Of a stretch of 64,000 bases of DNA, positions 19,500 through 27,752 are shown piece after piece. The DNA is from Methylobacterium sp. GTDB lineage: Bacteria; Pseudomonadota; Alphaproteobacteria; Rhizobiales; Beijerinckiaceae. The translations under genes were made by a program, and so were the position numbers. The stretch's first letter is position 1; each line of letters starts with the position of its first letter. The stretch covers positions 1 through 64,000 of the forward strand of contig JADCBP010000001.1 of the NCBI GenBank assembly GCA_020253445.1, in the 5' to 3' direction. Under the pieces are notes generated by a model, which did not search any database, was not told the origin of the DNA, and worked only from the letters and a program-made list of their open reading frames with translations.

Positions 19500-19769
19500 C
19501 TAGAGGCCACCCGAGATGATGCGCGTGGCGATCCTGGCCATGAAGGCAGCCATCGCATCCCCCATGAAGGGCAGCAGGAAGAGAAGCGAACCGAAGATCG
19601 CGGCGACCTTCGGAACGTAGACGAGGGTCTGTTCCTGGATCTGCGTGAGCGCCTGGAAAAGCGATATGACGAAGCCGACGAGGAGACCGACCACCATCAC
19701 CGGCATCCCCACCTTGAAAAAGGTGATGAGCCCGTCGCGCCCGACTTCGATCAGCTCCGCCCCGTTCAT
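19500..19769 (-). CDS. fliQ: Flagellar export gate protein FliQ
   Basis: This is an 89-residue two-helix subunit of the FliPQR channel. The first helix is VGMPVMVVGLLVGFVISLFQALTQIQEQTL, which includes the conserved Q-x-x-T-Q-I-x-E-x-T-L block, and the second is IFGSLLFLLPFMGDAM. The ATG start overlaps the fliE stop by one base at 19769, so the two genes are probably translationally coupled. Length is typical (about 90). Confidence 0.94.
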   Translation of the reverse strand: MNGAELIEVGRDGLITFFKVGMPVMVVGLLVGFVISLFQALTQIQEQTLVYVPKVAAIFGSLLFLLPFMGDAMAAFMARIATRIISGGL

Positions 19770-20092
19770 CAGATCGGCATCCGCATGATTTCCTCGTAGG
19801 CCGCGACCACACGGTCGCGCACCGCCACGAGGCTTTCCAGCGCCGCCTCGCTCTCGGCCACCGCCGTCACGACCTCGACGAGATCGGTGGGCGTACCGCC
19901 GGCCGCGCGCATGGCGAGAGCATCGGACTTCTTGCCGGCTTCCTGGACACGACCCACGGTCGCCTCGAGGATGTCCGCGAACGAGCCTCCCGCCGCCTCA
20001 TTCTTGCCAAGCAGGGCAGTCGGGTTGGAATTCATCTTCTGTTGCAGGGCATAAGCGCTTGCTGCAATGCCCGGATTCATCATCGTTTTCAT
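19769..20092 (-). CDS. fliE: Flagellar hook-basal body protein FliE
   Basis: FliE joins the MS ring to the rod. The 107-residue product has the small-helical FliE layout: a poorly conserved N-terminus, then SFADILEATVGRVQEAGKKSDALA, then DLVEVVTAVAESEAALESLVAVRDRVVAAYEEIMRMPI, which matches the conserved C-terminal E-I-M-x-M-x-I ending. It lies between flgC (29-bp gap) and fliQ (1-bp overlap). Confidence 0.93.
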   Translation of the reverse strand: MKTMMNPGIAASAYALQQKMNSNPTALLGKNEAAGGSFADILEATVGRVQEAGKKSDALAMRAAGGTPTDLVEVVTAVAESEAALESLVAVRDRVVAAYEEIMRMPI

Positions 20093-20121
20093 CGTGTTCT
20101 CCGATCGCGAGTAATTGAAAC

Positions 20122-20532
20122 TCAGGCACGCAGGATTTCGAGCGTGCGCGCCAGCATTCTGCGGGTTGTGCTGATGACGTTGAGGTTGGCTTCATAGCTG
20201 CGTTGGGCTTCCCGAAGGTCGAGCGTCTCCATCATGGTGTCGACATTGGGCTTCTGGACAAAACCACGGGCATCCGCCAGCGGATTGCCCGGCTCGAAAC
20301 GGGTCTTGAACTCGGACCGGTCGCGCTTGATCTTGCCGAGCTGGACCGTGCTGACGCCGAGTTCGTTGTCGAGCTTCTGCTGGAAGGTCACCACCTTGCG
20401 GCGATAGGGCTGCTCGCCGGGGCGCGTCGGCGTCGTATCGGCATTCGCGACGTTCTCGGCAATGACGCGCATGCGGCCGGACTGGGCCCGCAAGCCCGAA
20501 GCGGCGATGGCGAGGGATTTCAGGAAGTCCAT
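20122..20532 (-). CDS. flgC: Flagellar proximal rod protein FlgC
   Basis: FlgC is a rod subunit exported by the flagellar type III system. The 136-residue product has the N-terminal rod motif LAIAASGLRAQSGRMRVIAENVANADTTPT and the C-terminal DLREAQRSYEANLNVISTTRRMLARTLEIL. Both ends form the conserved coiled rod domain, with a short variable middle. It is spaced 16 bp from flgB upstream and 29 bp from fliE downstream. Confidence 0.95.
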   Translation of the reverse strand: MDFLKSLAIAASGLRAQSGRMRVIAENVANADTTPTRPGEQPYRRKVVTFQQKLDNELGVSTVQLGKIKRDRSEFKTRFEPGNPLADARGFVQKPNVDTMMETLDLREAQRSYEANLNVISTTRRMLARTLEILRA

Positions 20533-20548
20533 GGTTCACCCTCCTCCA

Positions 20549-20977
20549 TCAGGACCGGCGACCGATGGCGGTCTTCAGCGTGGCGAGGCCGCGCTGGTAG
20601 AGGTTCGCCGCGGTCTGGAAATCGATCTGGTTCTGCGACACCTTGAGCATCTCGTCCTCAAGGGTCACGGCGTTGGCGGAGGGACGGGTCTCGTAGCTCG
20701 CGCCACGATCGACTGTGCCGGCGCCATTTGCCGCCGGGTTGATATGCATCGCGCTGGTGGTCATCAGGCCTGCAGCCTGATTGTAGTGCGCCACGGCCAT
20801 GCGACGGGTGGCATCGGCGCCGCGCGAGGCGGGATCGATGCCGATCTGGGCGATATCCTTGGGCTTGTAGCCGGGCGTGTCGGCATTGGCGACGTTCTCG
20901 GCCAGCACCTTCTGGCGCGACTGCAGGAAGCGCATGCGCTGCTTCAGGGCCGCGAAGGTCGAAAGATCATGAATCAT
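20549..20977 (-). CDS. flgB: Flagellar proximal rod protein FlgB
   Basis: FlgB is the first gene of the minus-strand flagellar operon flgB-flgC-fliE-fliQ-fliR-flhB. The 142-residue form begins MIHDLSTFAALKQRMRFLQSRQKVLAENVANADTPGYKP, the expected rod-protein N-terminus, and ends with FQTAANLYQRGLATLKTAIGRRS. ATG at 20977 is supported by GAGG five bases upstream. ATG at 21001 (MADFAEVF) and a much longer frame from 21121 are less likely. A CtrA-like box lies 59-77 bp upstream. Confidence 0.93.
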   Translation of the reverse strand: MIHDLSTFAALKQRMRFLQSRQKVLAENVANADTPGYKPKDIAQIGIDPASRGADATRRMAVAHYNQAAGLMTTSAMHINPAANGAGTVDRGASYETRPSANAVTLEDEMLKVSQNQIDFQTAANLYQRGLATLKTAIGRRS

Positions 20978-21035
20978 GAAGACCTCGGCAAAATCCGCCA
21001 TTCGGGCGGACGACAAGGAAATTCTTGCCGCATTC

Positions 21036-21054
21036 ATGGTTAAGATCAGGTAAA
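21036..21054 (-). promoter_or_regulatory. Putative CtrA box upstream of flgB
   Basis: On the minus strand the sequence reads TTTA-N7-TTAACCAT. It matches the CtrA consensus TTAA-N7-TTAA with one mismatch and contains the full half-site TTAACCAT. It lies 59 bp upstream of the preferred flgB start, at the front of the operon that leads toward cckA. In Caulobacter, early flagellar operons are CtrA-activated; direct function here is inferred. Confidence 0.5.
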
Positions 21055-21217
21055 TGCCGGGAACGAATTGCACCATTTCCGGGCAGTCGGGCTTTGCAGG
21101 CGAGGGGGCGGTTTCACACAATGGATCGAGACTTCGCCATTGACGCCATCCTCAAAGGATGATGCTGCTTTTTCGGTATGTCTGGTGCGTTCTCGTGTCG
21201 CTTCCGGTGGTTGAACC

Positions 21218-22366
21218 ATGCAATCTCTTCTCGACAAGCTGAACTCCGGCGACAGCGCCGTCTCCGCGATGCTCTGGATCGGGCTTGGGCTGATACTTCT
21301 GATCGTCGTGATCGCGATTGCGCTTTGGCTGATTCGCGCCTTGAGGCCCGCCCTGAACCTTTCGAGCAACACGACGCGGGGCGGCCGGGTGCAACGGCTG
21401 GCCGTGACGGATGCCTTCCCGCTCGACCGCGAGGGGCGAAAGCTCGTCATCATCCGGCGCGACAATGTCGAGCATCTGCTGCTGATCGGTGGCACCAACG
21501 ATGTCGTGATCGAGCAGGGAATCGTGCGCGGCGAACGCAGCCTGCGCGGCCGGGCCGAGGGCGAGCCGCTGTTGGAGCCGGCCGAGCCTGCAAAACCCAT
21601 CATCGCCCTTCAACCCAACCCGGTTGCACCGCCGGCCGCTCCCCCGCAGGCTCCGCAACGTCCGGTGGCCCCGCCGGCGCCGATCGCGCCTCCTGCGCCG
21701 CGCCCCATGGCCCAACCGGTGATGCCAGCGGCTGGGGCGACCTCGCCAGCAGCGGCCGCTGCCGTGGCCCGGTTCGAGGTTGATTTCGAGCGGGATGTGA
21801 AAACGATGGAATATCCGGCAACGCCCGCGCAGGCTCCCGCGCCAGCCAGGCCCGTGGCTCCGGCACTGCCTCTGCAGCAGCCCGCGCAGGTTCCACAGCC
21901 TTTTGCCGTGCCGCCCGCGCAGCCTGTGGTTCAGGCCCCGCCGCAATCTTCGCTGCTGCAGTCTTCGCCGCTGCAGTCTTCGCCGATGCAGTCTTCGCCG
22001 CTGCAGTCTACGCCGCTGCAGTCTACGCCACAGCCGCGCGCGGAAGCCCCCCGTGCCGAGACTTCCCGCCCGGAACCGATGAGCGAGATGGCGCGGCGCC
22101 TTTCGGAAGTGCTGCAGAGGCCGATCGTGCCGCCTGGTCCTCGCGCTTCCGTTGCGCCGCCCATTCCGCCTGCGCCCATTCCGCCTGCGAACATGCCGGT
22201 TCCGAACATGCCTGTTCCGAACATGCCGGTTCCGAACATGGAGCCGGAAGCCGCGCCCGCTCCGCCTCCGCCACCCGCCAGACTGCCGACCGAGTCCGAG
22301 ATGGACATGCTCGAGGAGGAAATGGCGAAGCTGCTCGGCCGGCCTGCGGCACCGCCCCGGCCCTGA
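21218..22366 (+). CDS. FliO-like membrane protein with long Pro-rich tail
   Basis: The N-terminal ~110 residues resemble the flagellar export-assembly protein FliO: a single TM helix (AMLWIGLGLILLIVVIAIALWLIRAL, residues about 17-42) followed by the small beta domain GGRVQRLAVTDAFPLDREGRKLVIIRRDNVEHLLLIGG. Residues ~130-350 are low-complexity Pro/Ala/Gln sequence with two tandem arrays (LQSSP-type, five units; PNMPV-type, three units). A short C-terminal helix follows (LPTESEMDMLEEEMAKLLGR). At 382 residues it is far longer than typical FliO (about 100-200). It is divergent from flgB and 105 bp upstream of fliP, the partner FliO helps to assemble. The N-terminal assignment is good; the tail's role is unknown. 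Confidence 0.75.
   Translation: MQSLLDKLNSGDSAVSAMLWIGLGLILLIVVIAIALWLIRALRPALNLSSNTTRGGRVQRLAVTDAFPLDREGRKLVIIRRDNVEHLLLIGGTNDVVIEQGIVRGERSLRGRAEGEPLLEPAEPAKPIIALQPNPVAPPAAPPQAPQRPVAPPAPIAPPAPRPMAQPVMPAAGATSPAAAAAVARFEVDFERDVKTMEYPATPAQAPAPARPVAPALPLQQPAQVPQPFAVPPAQPVVQAPPQSSLLQSSPLQSSPMQSSPLQSTPLQSTPQPRAEAPRAETSRPEPMSEMARRLSEVLQRPIVPPGPRASVAPPIPPAPIPPANMPVPNMPVPNMPVPNMEPEAAPAPPPPPARLPTESEMDMLEEEMAKLLGRPAAPPRP
21956..22030 (+). repeat. Five 15-bp tandem repeats in fliO-like gene
   Basis: Five direct 15-bp units (21956, 21971, 21986, 22001, 22016), based on CTGCAGTCTTCGCCG, encode LQSSP, LQSSP, MQSSP, LQSTP, LQSTP. The units differ at only a few positions. Because 15 is a multiple of three, copy-number slippage would keep the frame. 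Confidence 0.9.
22193..22237 (+). repeat. Three 15-bp tandem repeats in fliO-like gene
   Basis: Three units of ATGCCGGTTCCGAAC (the middle one with T for G at one site) encode MPVPN repeated, extending to a partial fourth Met. This is a second, unrelated 15-bp array in the same low-complexity tail. Confidence 0.85.
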
Positions 22367-22471
22367 TCGATCGGCGCGGCGTGCGGAAAGTGGTGCGCAA
22401 CCTGCCCTGTTTCATCTTCCCGCAGGGTAAGCCACTGGCGCAAGGCGGGGGAATCATGATCCCTGTCATGC

Positions 22472-23284
22472 ATGTCGATCCTGGATCCGCAGAATTCTGG
22501 CGCCACGCCGCCCTGCCCGCGTTCCGCGCGACCGGATTTCATCCGGCGTCGCCCCTGGCTGTCGGCCGTCCTGCTCGGCATCTTCGGGGGGGCTCTGGCG
22601 ACCGGCGCCCATGCGCAGGATATCTCGATCAATTTCGGGCAGGGCATTGGCCTGACCGAGCGCGCGCTTCAACTTGTGGCGCTGCTGACGATCCTGAGCC
22701 TTGCGCCGTCGATCCTGGTGATGGTGACGTCCTTCACCCGCATCGTGGTCGTCCTGTCGCTGCTGCGCTCGGCCATCGGCACCCAGACCGCGCCGCCCAA
22801 CACGGTGATGACCGGCCTCGCCCTGTTCCTCACGGCCTTCATCATGGCACCCACCTTCCAGCAGGCCTATCAGCAGGGCATCCAGCCCTTTCTCGCGGGC
22901 GAGATTCGCGAGGCCGAGGCCTTCGAGCGCACGGCCGCACCATTCCGCGCCTTCATGCTGAAGCATGTGCGCACGACCGATCTCGAACTCTTCATGGATC
23001 TGTCACGGCAGCCGCGGCCAGCCACCCCCGAGGCGACACCGCTTCAGGTGCTGGTGCCGGCCTTCATGATCTCGGAACTGCGGCGTGCCTTCGAGATCGG
23101 CTTTCTGCTGTTCATCCCGTTCCTCATCATCGATCTGGTCGTGTCATCCATCCTGATCTCGATGGGCATGATGATGGTGCCGCCCGTGACGGTAGCCTTG
23201 CCATTCAAGCTGATCTTCTTCGTGCTGGTGGATGGCTGGCGGCTGGTGGCGGGGTCGCTCGTGCAGAGCTTCGGACCAATTTAG
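22472..23284 (+). CDS. fliP: Flagellar export gate protein FliP
   Basis: FliP is the main channel subunit of the flagellar type III export gate. The 270-residue product has a cleavable-looking signal segment (WLSAVLLGIFGGALATGAHA, residues about 29-48), as FliP proteins do. The conserved LTILSLAPSILVMVTSFTRI, LRSAIGTQTAPPNTVMTGLALFLT and PAFMISELRRAFEIGFLLFIPFLIIDLVV blocks follow. It is downstream of the FliO-like gene on the same strand. A perfect palindrome that may act as its terminator overlaps the stop codon region. Confidence 0.95.
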   Translation: MSILDPQNSGATPPCPRSARPDFIRRRPWLSAVLLGIFGGALATGAHAQDISINFGQGIGLTERALQLVALLTILSLAPSILVMVTSFTRIVVVLSLLRSAIGTQTAPPNTVMTGLALFLTAFIMAPTFQQAYQQGIQPFLAGEIREAEAFERTAAPFRAFMLKHVRTTDLELFMDLSRQPRPATPEATPLQVLVPAFMISELRRAFEIGFLLFIPFLIIDLVVSSILISMGMMMVPPVTVALPFKLIFFVLVDGWRLVAGSLVQSFGPI

Positions 23285-23326
23285 AGCATTTTCCGACCAA
23301 GTATCCTATGGATCGGAAAATGCTCT
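23283..23326 (+). repeat. Dispersed palindromic repeat, short copy C (possible terminator)
   Basis: AGAGCATTTTCCGA and TCGGAAAATGCTCT form perfect 14-bp inverted arms around a 16-bp centre. The copy starts within the fliP stop codon and ends 17 bp before the stop of the opposing TPR gene. It is an internally shortened form of the ~105-bp repeats elsewhere in the window, and it could terminate transcription in both directions, although no U-tract follows. Confidence 0.7.
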
Positions 23327-23343
23327 AGCGCCGCCCCGCCGCC

Positions 23344-26300
23344 TCAGCCCGGACCGGTTGCCTGGGGAAGCGAGGATTGCCGCTGGTCGCTCGCGCCGCG
23401 CACCGGCCGCGCCTCGCTCCCCGTCTCCGGATAGCGTTTGCGGTAGGAGGCGAGGAATTCCGTGAGGGTATCGGCATTCACAACCTGGCGGGCCGCCTCG
23501 CGGAAGCCCTGCGGGTTTGAGTAATTCTCCAGCGCGATCATATTGAAGGCTCCGGCATCGGAGGTCTTCGCCATTTTCGGCAGGTATTTGGACCGCAGCC
23601 GATCCAGTGACATCGCCTCTTCTGCGAGCACATAGGCGAGGCCCGCGCGCAGCACATCAAGGCGCTGCTGCTCGGTGAGCGCTTCCTCGTGCTGCCAGGC
23701 ATCGCCGAGCATGCGCTCATAGGATTCACCGGCCTCGCGCCAGGCCTTGCCCTTCCAGTGGATGTCGGCGCGCAGGCGCTCCACGTCGTTTCCTGTCTCG
23801 TTGGCGAGCAGTTCGATGGCGAGCCCGGTGCGGAACACCTCACCCAGCGCGCGCGCTTCCAGCAGCGTGCGGGCGCGTTTCAGTTCGGGCGGCAGGCTCG
23901 ACAGGCGCGTTTCGCCGAGCACCGTCAGCGCCTTCACCGGCTGGCGGTTCTGGAGATGCATGACCGCGAGGCGGGTTGCCACGATGGAGCGCGCCACGCC
24001 TTCGAGCCGATGCTTCACCTGATGCTCCAGGATTTCCGCCGCCTCATTCACGAGGTCGAGGTCGAACAGGCGATCCGCGAGGCGACGCGCGATCTCGTCG
24101 CCGCGGCGACCGGCCGGAACGAGGGTACGGAACTCCTGATAGATGGCCAGCGCCTCCACCTTGGAGATCTTCTGCTGCTCGGCATCCAGGAACAGGCTCT
24201 CGAACCGGCGGCCCATCGCCTCTTCGAGACGCCGGGCAATCGGATGGTTCGGCATGAGGCCGGTCGCTCGCTGGGAGGTGAGGAAGGCTTCGCGCCAGCG
24301 CCCTTCGGCGGCATAGATCTCGCCGAGCCGGGCGAGAGACTTCACTTCGGTCTCGCTGTGGCGCCAGATGGCGGTCAGCGTCTCGAATTCGGCCTTCGCC
24401 TCCTCGGGCGTGATCTTTTGAGCGGCGAGACCCGCTGTCGCCCGGCCATAGCGCGCCTCCGCCTCGATGCGGCGATCCATCGACCGGGCAGCCTGACTGT
24501 AGGCCGTGAAGGCATCAACGGCACGCCCCTCGAACTCCGCGAGGCGGCCAGCGAGCAACTGCAGCAGGCCGTTGTCCCGGAACGCCGAATCGACGCGATC
24601 GAAGGCGTTGAGCTGTTCGCGGGCAAAGACCGGATCACCCGCCTCGATGGCGGATTCAACAACGTAGCGGCGCAGATCGCCCTGAAGGCGATCGGGATAG
24701 CGGTCGAGCGCCTCGATCCCGGCCTTGAAGCCGCTGACCGCCTGCGGATAGCGCATGGATTTCGCATCCACGAGTGCCTGCAGCAGGCGCTGCTCCGGCT
24801 CCTGCGCAAGCTGCGGCTCGTTGAGCAGGCGCGTCGCCTCCGCCAGCCGTCCCATCATGGTCGCGGCAAAGGCGCGGGCAAACATCACGTTCTTCTGTGC
24901 GCCGGCCTCGGGATCATCGGCTGCGAGCACATTCAGCACGCCCTCGGCTTCCGGATAGGCCTTGTGCGCGAGATAGGCCTGAGCAAGGCGAAGGCGCGCC
25001 TGAGGGCGGGTCACACGCGGCGCCTCGGCTGCGGCGCGCAGCAGGCCGCGTTCCAGCAGGCGCAGCGGCTCGCGGGCGAGCTTGTCATATTGGTCAGAGT
25101 CAATCAGCAGCGCCTTGCGATCCATCGCGGCCGCCGGCTCATGGGGAGGCAGCGACGAGAGATTGAGACGGATCTCGTGGCTCAGCAGCACGCCATTGTC
25201 GCCGCGGGTGAGCGTAACCGCCTCGTCCAGCGGCAGGGCGGCGAAGCCCGCGAGCGTGCGTTCGATCACCACTTCGGCGAAGCTCTGCGCCTTGGGGCTC
25301 GCGAAAGCGCCTTCGGCCAGCGGCACGATGGCGAGCTTGCCGCCGGTCTGCGGGTCTTCGATGGTGATGAGGCGCCCCTGGCCCTTGAACACGGCTTCGA
25401 GCGCATCGCGGCCCTGCCGATCGAAAACGCGCTGCAGGCGAATCGGCGCACCGGCCACTGCCTCCGGCGTCACCTCGCTCTTTCCGCGCTGCACAACGAT
25501 GTCGCCGCCATCGCGCATCAGCCAGAATTGTCCGTCGATCTTGGGGGTCAGGCGCAGGACGGTCGCCTGCGGCAGACGCGACATCTGCACGCCTTCAACA
25601 TGCCTCTTCATCTCCGGCGGCACGGTGGGCATGCCGGGGGTCTGCGGTGTTTCCACCACCACGAGCAGCGTCGGCCCGCGCTGGAGAATGGCGAAAGGCG
25701 CCTTGCCAAGGCCACCAAGGCGAAGGGCGAATCCTTCGGGATCACGCCCCTGCTCGATCCGGAAATCGATGGCATCGCCCGTGCTGGCGGATAGCAGCGT
25801 CTCCGGCGGCACGGGCTCGGGGCTTTTCGCCATGCGCGGCAAGGTGGCGGCGGATGGTGCCGGCCCGACCTGGGAAGCGGCCTGGGAAGCGGCCTGGGAA
25901 GCAGCCTGGGATGCAGGCTCGGATGCGGGCTGGGCCGGCGCCGCCGGCGCAGGGGCCGAGGCTGCCGGGGCCGGCGCCGCCGCTTCGTTGAGGCCCTCGG
26001 CAAGCGCGCGGCCATCGATGCGCGAGAAATCCAGCGTGAAGCTGTCATCCTCGCGGAAGCCGCGCACCTTCATGCCTTCGGAAACGCGCATGCTGACCGT
26101 GAGGCTCGATCCATCCCGGATGACGCGCACGCCTTCCGCGGTGCCGGCAAGGCGCGAGCGGGCGAGCGTTTCGGGCAGTTCGAAATCGCCCTCGAACACG
26201 AGGGTCACCTCGCCATCGCGCTCGTCATAGGCGATCGGCGCGGAGCGGGGCATGGTGAAGATGGCGCGGCGGAAGCGGGGCGCATGGGCGACGCGCAGAT

Positions 26301-26799
26301 CCACCGCACGCTCGACCTTCTTCTCGACCTCGACGCGGCGGGCGCGTTCTTCCGCCACGCGGGCGCGACGGACCAGCTCGTCGATGACATCCTGCGGCAG
26401 CGGCGGCGGCAGGCCTTGCCAGCGCGGAACCATCAAATCCAGGAAGATGCGCTCGCCGGCCGATTTGAGATCATGCCGGTAACGGCCATTGAGACCGATG
26501 CGGATCGAGCGGCCATCCGGATCGAGGCGGGCGACGCCGACATAATTCGGCACTTCCAGCGGCAGCTTGTCGGGATTGAGCGCAATGCTCTGATCGAATT
26601 CGATGATCAGCACCGAATTCGCGGCGCGCACCTTTGCGCCCACCGGCGCGTCGAAGGTGAAGACCAGCCGGCCGAAGCCCGACTGCTCGGAGCCGGCCAC
26701 CTGCCCGCTGGCCGCAAGAGCGGACCCATGAACCAGAAACGGGAGCAGCACGAGGCCAGCCATCCTGGCGAGGAATTTCGAGAAACGCGAACGCAACAC
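23344..26799 (-). CDS. Large exported TPR protein of unknown role in flagellar block
   Basis: I do not recognise a named family for this ~1,150-residue protein. An N-terminal signal peptide is visible (SRFSKFLARMAGLVLLPFLVHGSALAAS). Next comes ~250 residues of beta-rich sequence (FGRLVFTFDAPVGAKVRAANSVLIIEFDQSIAL, a pattern like AMIN-type domains). A low-complexity Ala/Pro/Ser linker with an AASQ repeat (residues about 305-335) follows, then a second beta region. From about residue 600 the protein is helical with TPR-like repeats (RLRLAQAYLAHKAYPEAEGVLNVLA, SLARLGEIYAAEGRWREAFLTSQRA). GTG at 26799 gives the best signal peptide; the frame is open to ATG 26874. It is the last gene of the minus-strand fliL-fliM-(coiled-coil)-MotE-like series. 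A periplasmic, motor-associated scaffold role is a guess. Confidence 0.7.
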   Translation of the reverse strand: MLRSRFSKFLARMAGLVLLPFLVHGSALAASGQVAGSEQSGFGRLVFTFDAPVGAKVRAANSVLIIEFDQSIALNPDKLPLEVPNYVGVARLDPDGRSIRIGLNGRYRHDLKSAGERIFLDLMVPRWQGLPPPLPQDVIDELVRRARVAEERARRVEVEKKVERAVDLRVAHAPRFRRAIFTMPRSAPIAYDERDGEVTLVFEGDFELPETLARSRLAGTAEGVRVIRDGSSLTVSMRVSEGMKVRGFREDDSFTLDFSRIDGRALAEGLNEAAAPAPAASAPAPAAPAQPASEPASQAASQAASQAASQVGPAPSAATLPRMAKSPEPVPPETLLSASTGDAIDFRIEQGRDPEGFALRLGGLGKAPFAILQRGPTLLVVVETPQTPGMPTVPPEMKRHVEGVQMSRLPQATVLRLTPKIDGQFWLMRDGGDIVVQRGKSEVTPEAVAGAPIRLQRVFDRQGRDALEAVFKGQGRLITIEDPQTGGKLAIVPLAEGAFASPKAQSFAEVVIERTLAGFAALPLDEAVTLTRGDNGVLLSHEIRLNLSSLPPHEPAAAMDRKALLIDSDQYDKLAREPLRLLERGLLRAAAEAPRVTRPQARLRLAQAYLAHKAYPEAEGVLNVLAADDPEAGAQKNVMFARAFAATMMGRLAEATRLLNEPQLAQEPEQRLLQALVDAKSMRYPQAVSGFKAGIEALDRYPDRLQGDLRRYVVESAIEAGDPVFAREQLNAFDRVDSAFRDNGLLQLLAGRLAEFEGRAVDAFTAYSQAARSMDRRIEAEARYGRATAGLAAQKITPEEAKAEFETLTAIWRHSETEVKSLARLGEIYAAEGRWREAFLTSQRATGLMPNHPIARRLEEAMGRRFESLFLDAEQQKISKVEALAIYQEFRTLVPAGRRGDEIARRLADRLFDLDLVNEAAEILEHQVKHRLEGVARSIVATRLAVMHLQNRQPVKALTVLGETRLSSLPPELKRARTLLEARALGEVFRTGLAIELLANETGNDVERLRADIHWKGKAWREAGESYERMLGDAWQHEEALTEQQRLDVLRAGLAYVLAEEAMSLDRLRSKYLPKMAKTSDAGAFNMIALENYSNPQGFREAARQVVNADTLTEFLASYRKRYPETGSEARPVRGASDQRQSSLPQATGPG

Positions 26800-26921
26800 A
26801 GCACAAGTCCCGATACAGGAGCCGAACGGGGAAGGCACGTCGTTGGCGGGGCCGCAACAGGCGATCCCCTCCAACCTTCTTTCAAGATAAGGCCACCATG
26901 CCTAAAGATCGCTTAATCCAC

Positions 26922-27752
26922 TCACCGCGTTGGCGGTGAAAGCCGAGGCAATTCGCCATCGGCCGCCGGCGCGGCAACCTCGCTCACATTCTGGGCCTGC
27001 CGAGCCAGCGCGACGGTGAGGCGCTCGGCGGCGGCGGGCTCCATGGCAGCGAGGATTTCAGCCACCTTGCGGGGGTTCATCTGCTGCACGAGGTCCATCA
27101 GAACCTTAATATCCAGCCGGTCGAAGACGCGGGCGGCTTCCTTCGGCTTCATGGTCTCGTACATGGTGACGAGCGGCTTGAAGCGCTGCTTCGGATCGTT
27201 CCTGGCGGCCTGGCCGGCATCGAACTGGTTCTCGAGCGTGCGAAGCTGCCCGATCTTCTCGTCGAGCTTGCGCTCGGTGGTGCGCAGCAGGCTGTCGCGC
27301 ATCTCGATCTCGCGGTTCTTCGCCTCGATCTCGGTGCGGCGAGCCTGAAGCCGTTCGAGAATCTCGCGCTCGGCCGGGCTCGCGGCCTGGCCGCGCTCCG
27401 GTATCTGCGCCGGCGGCGGGTGCACGCGGGTGCCTTCCGGATCCGGCTTGATCTTCGGCGCGCCGGAGGCCGTAGGTGCCTGAGCCTGGGCGCCGGCGGC
27501 CTTGGAATCGGCTGGCCTGCCCTCGGCGTCCCTGGTTTCAGCATTGCCGGTGGAGCCGGTGATGATCTGGTTGTCAGCCTGAGCGCCGAGACGGGCCCTC
27601 TCGATGGAACGGGCGAAGCGGTCGCCCGCCGCCAGACCGAAATCCGCGATCTGGGGCAGCGGCCGGTTGTCAAGCGCGACCGAGAGCACCCGGATCGTGA
27701 GCAGTGAAACCAGCCCGAAAATGAGGACGGGAATCAGCCGGATGCGGGTCAT
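26922..27752 (-). CDS. MotE-like flagellar motor chaperone (MgtE-N type domain)
   Basis: The 276-residue protein has an N-terminal TM/signal-anchor segment (IRLIPVLIFGLVSLLTIRVLSVAL). A Pro/Ala-rich spacer follows, then a long coiled coil (EREILERLQARRTEIEAKNREIEMRDSLLRTTERKLDEKIGQLRTLENQF). The C-terminal domain reads RFKPLVTMYETMKPKEAARVFDRLDIKVLMDLVQQMNPRKVAEILAAM, which resembles the MgtE N-terminal/FliG-like fold of rhizobial MotE, a periplasmic chaperone for MotC. Its start overlaps the upstream coiled-coil gene by 4 bp (ATGA-type), so the two are coupled. It lies between that gene and the TPR gene. Function in torque generation is inferred from MotE. Confidence 0.75.
   Translation of the reverse strand: MTRIRLIPVLIFGLVSLLTIRVLSVALDNRPLPQIADFGLAAGDRFARSIERARLGAQADNQIITGSTGNAETRDAEGRPADSKAAGAQAQAPTASGAPKIKPDPEGTRVHPPPAQIPERGQAASPAEREILERLQARRTEIEAKNREIEMRDSLLRTTERKLDEKIGQLRTLENQFDAGQAARNDPKQRFKPLVTMYETMKPKEAARVFDRLDIKVLMDLVQQMNPRKVAEILAAMEPAAAERLTVALARQAQNVSEVAAPAADGELPRLSPPTR

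Noticed and set aside
21956-22237. Possible CRISPR array
   Set aside because: The 15-bp units are contiguous without spacers and code for in-frame LQSSP/MPVPN repeats.
23689-25794. Open frame of 701 codons on the plus strand within the TPR gene
   Set aside because: Antisense shadow of the minus-strand TPR gene; composition rich in Arg/His/Gly and no recognisable domain.
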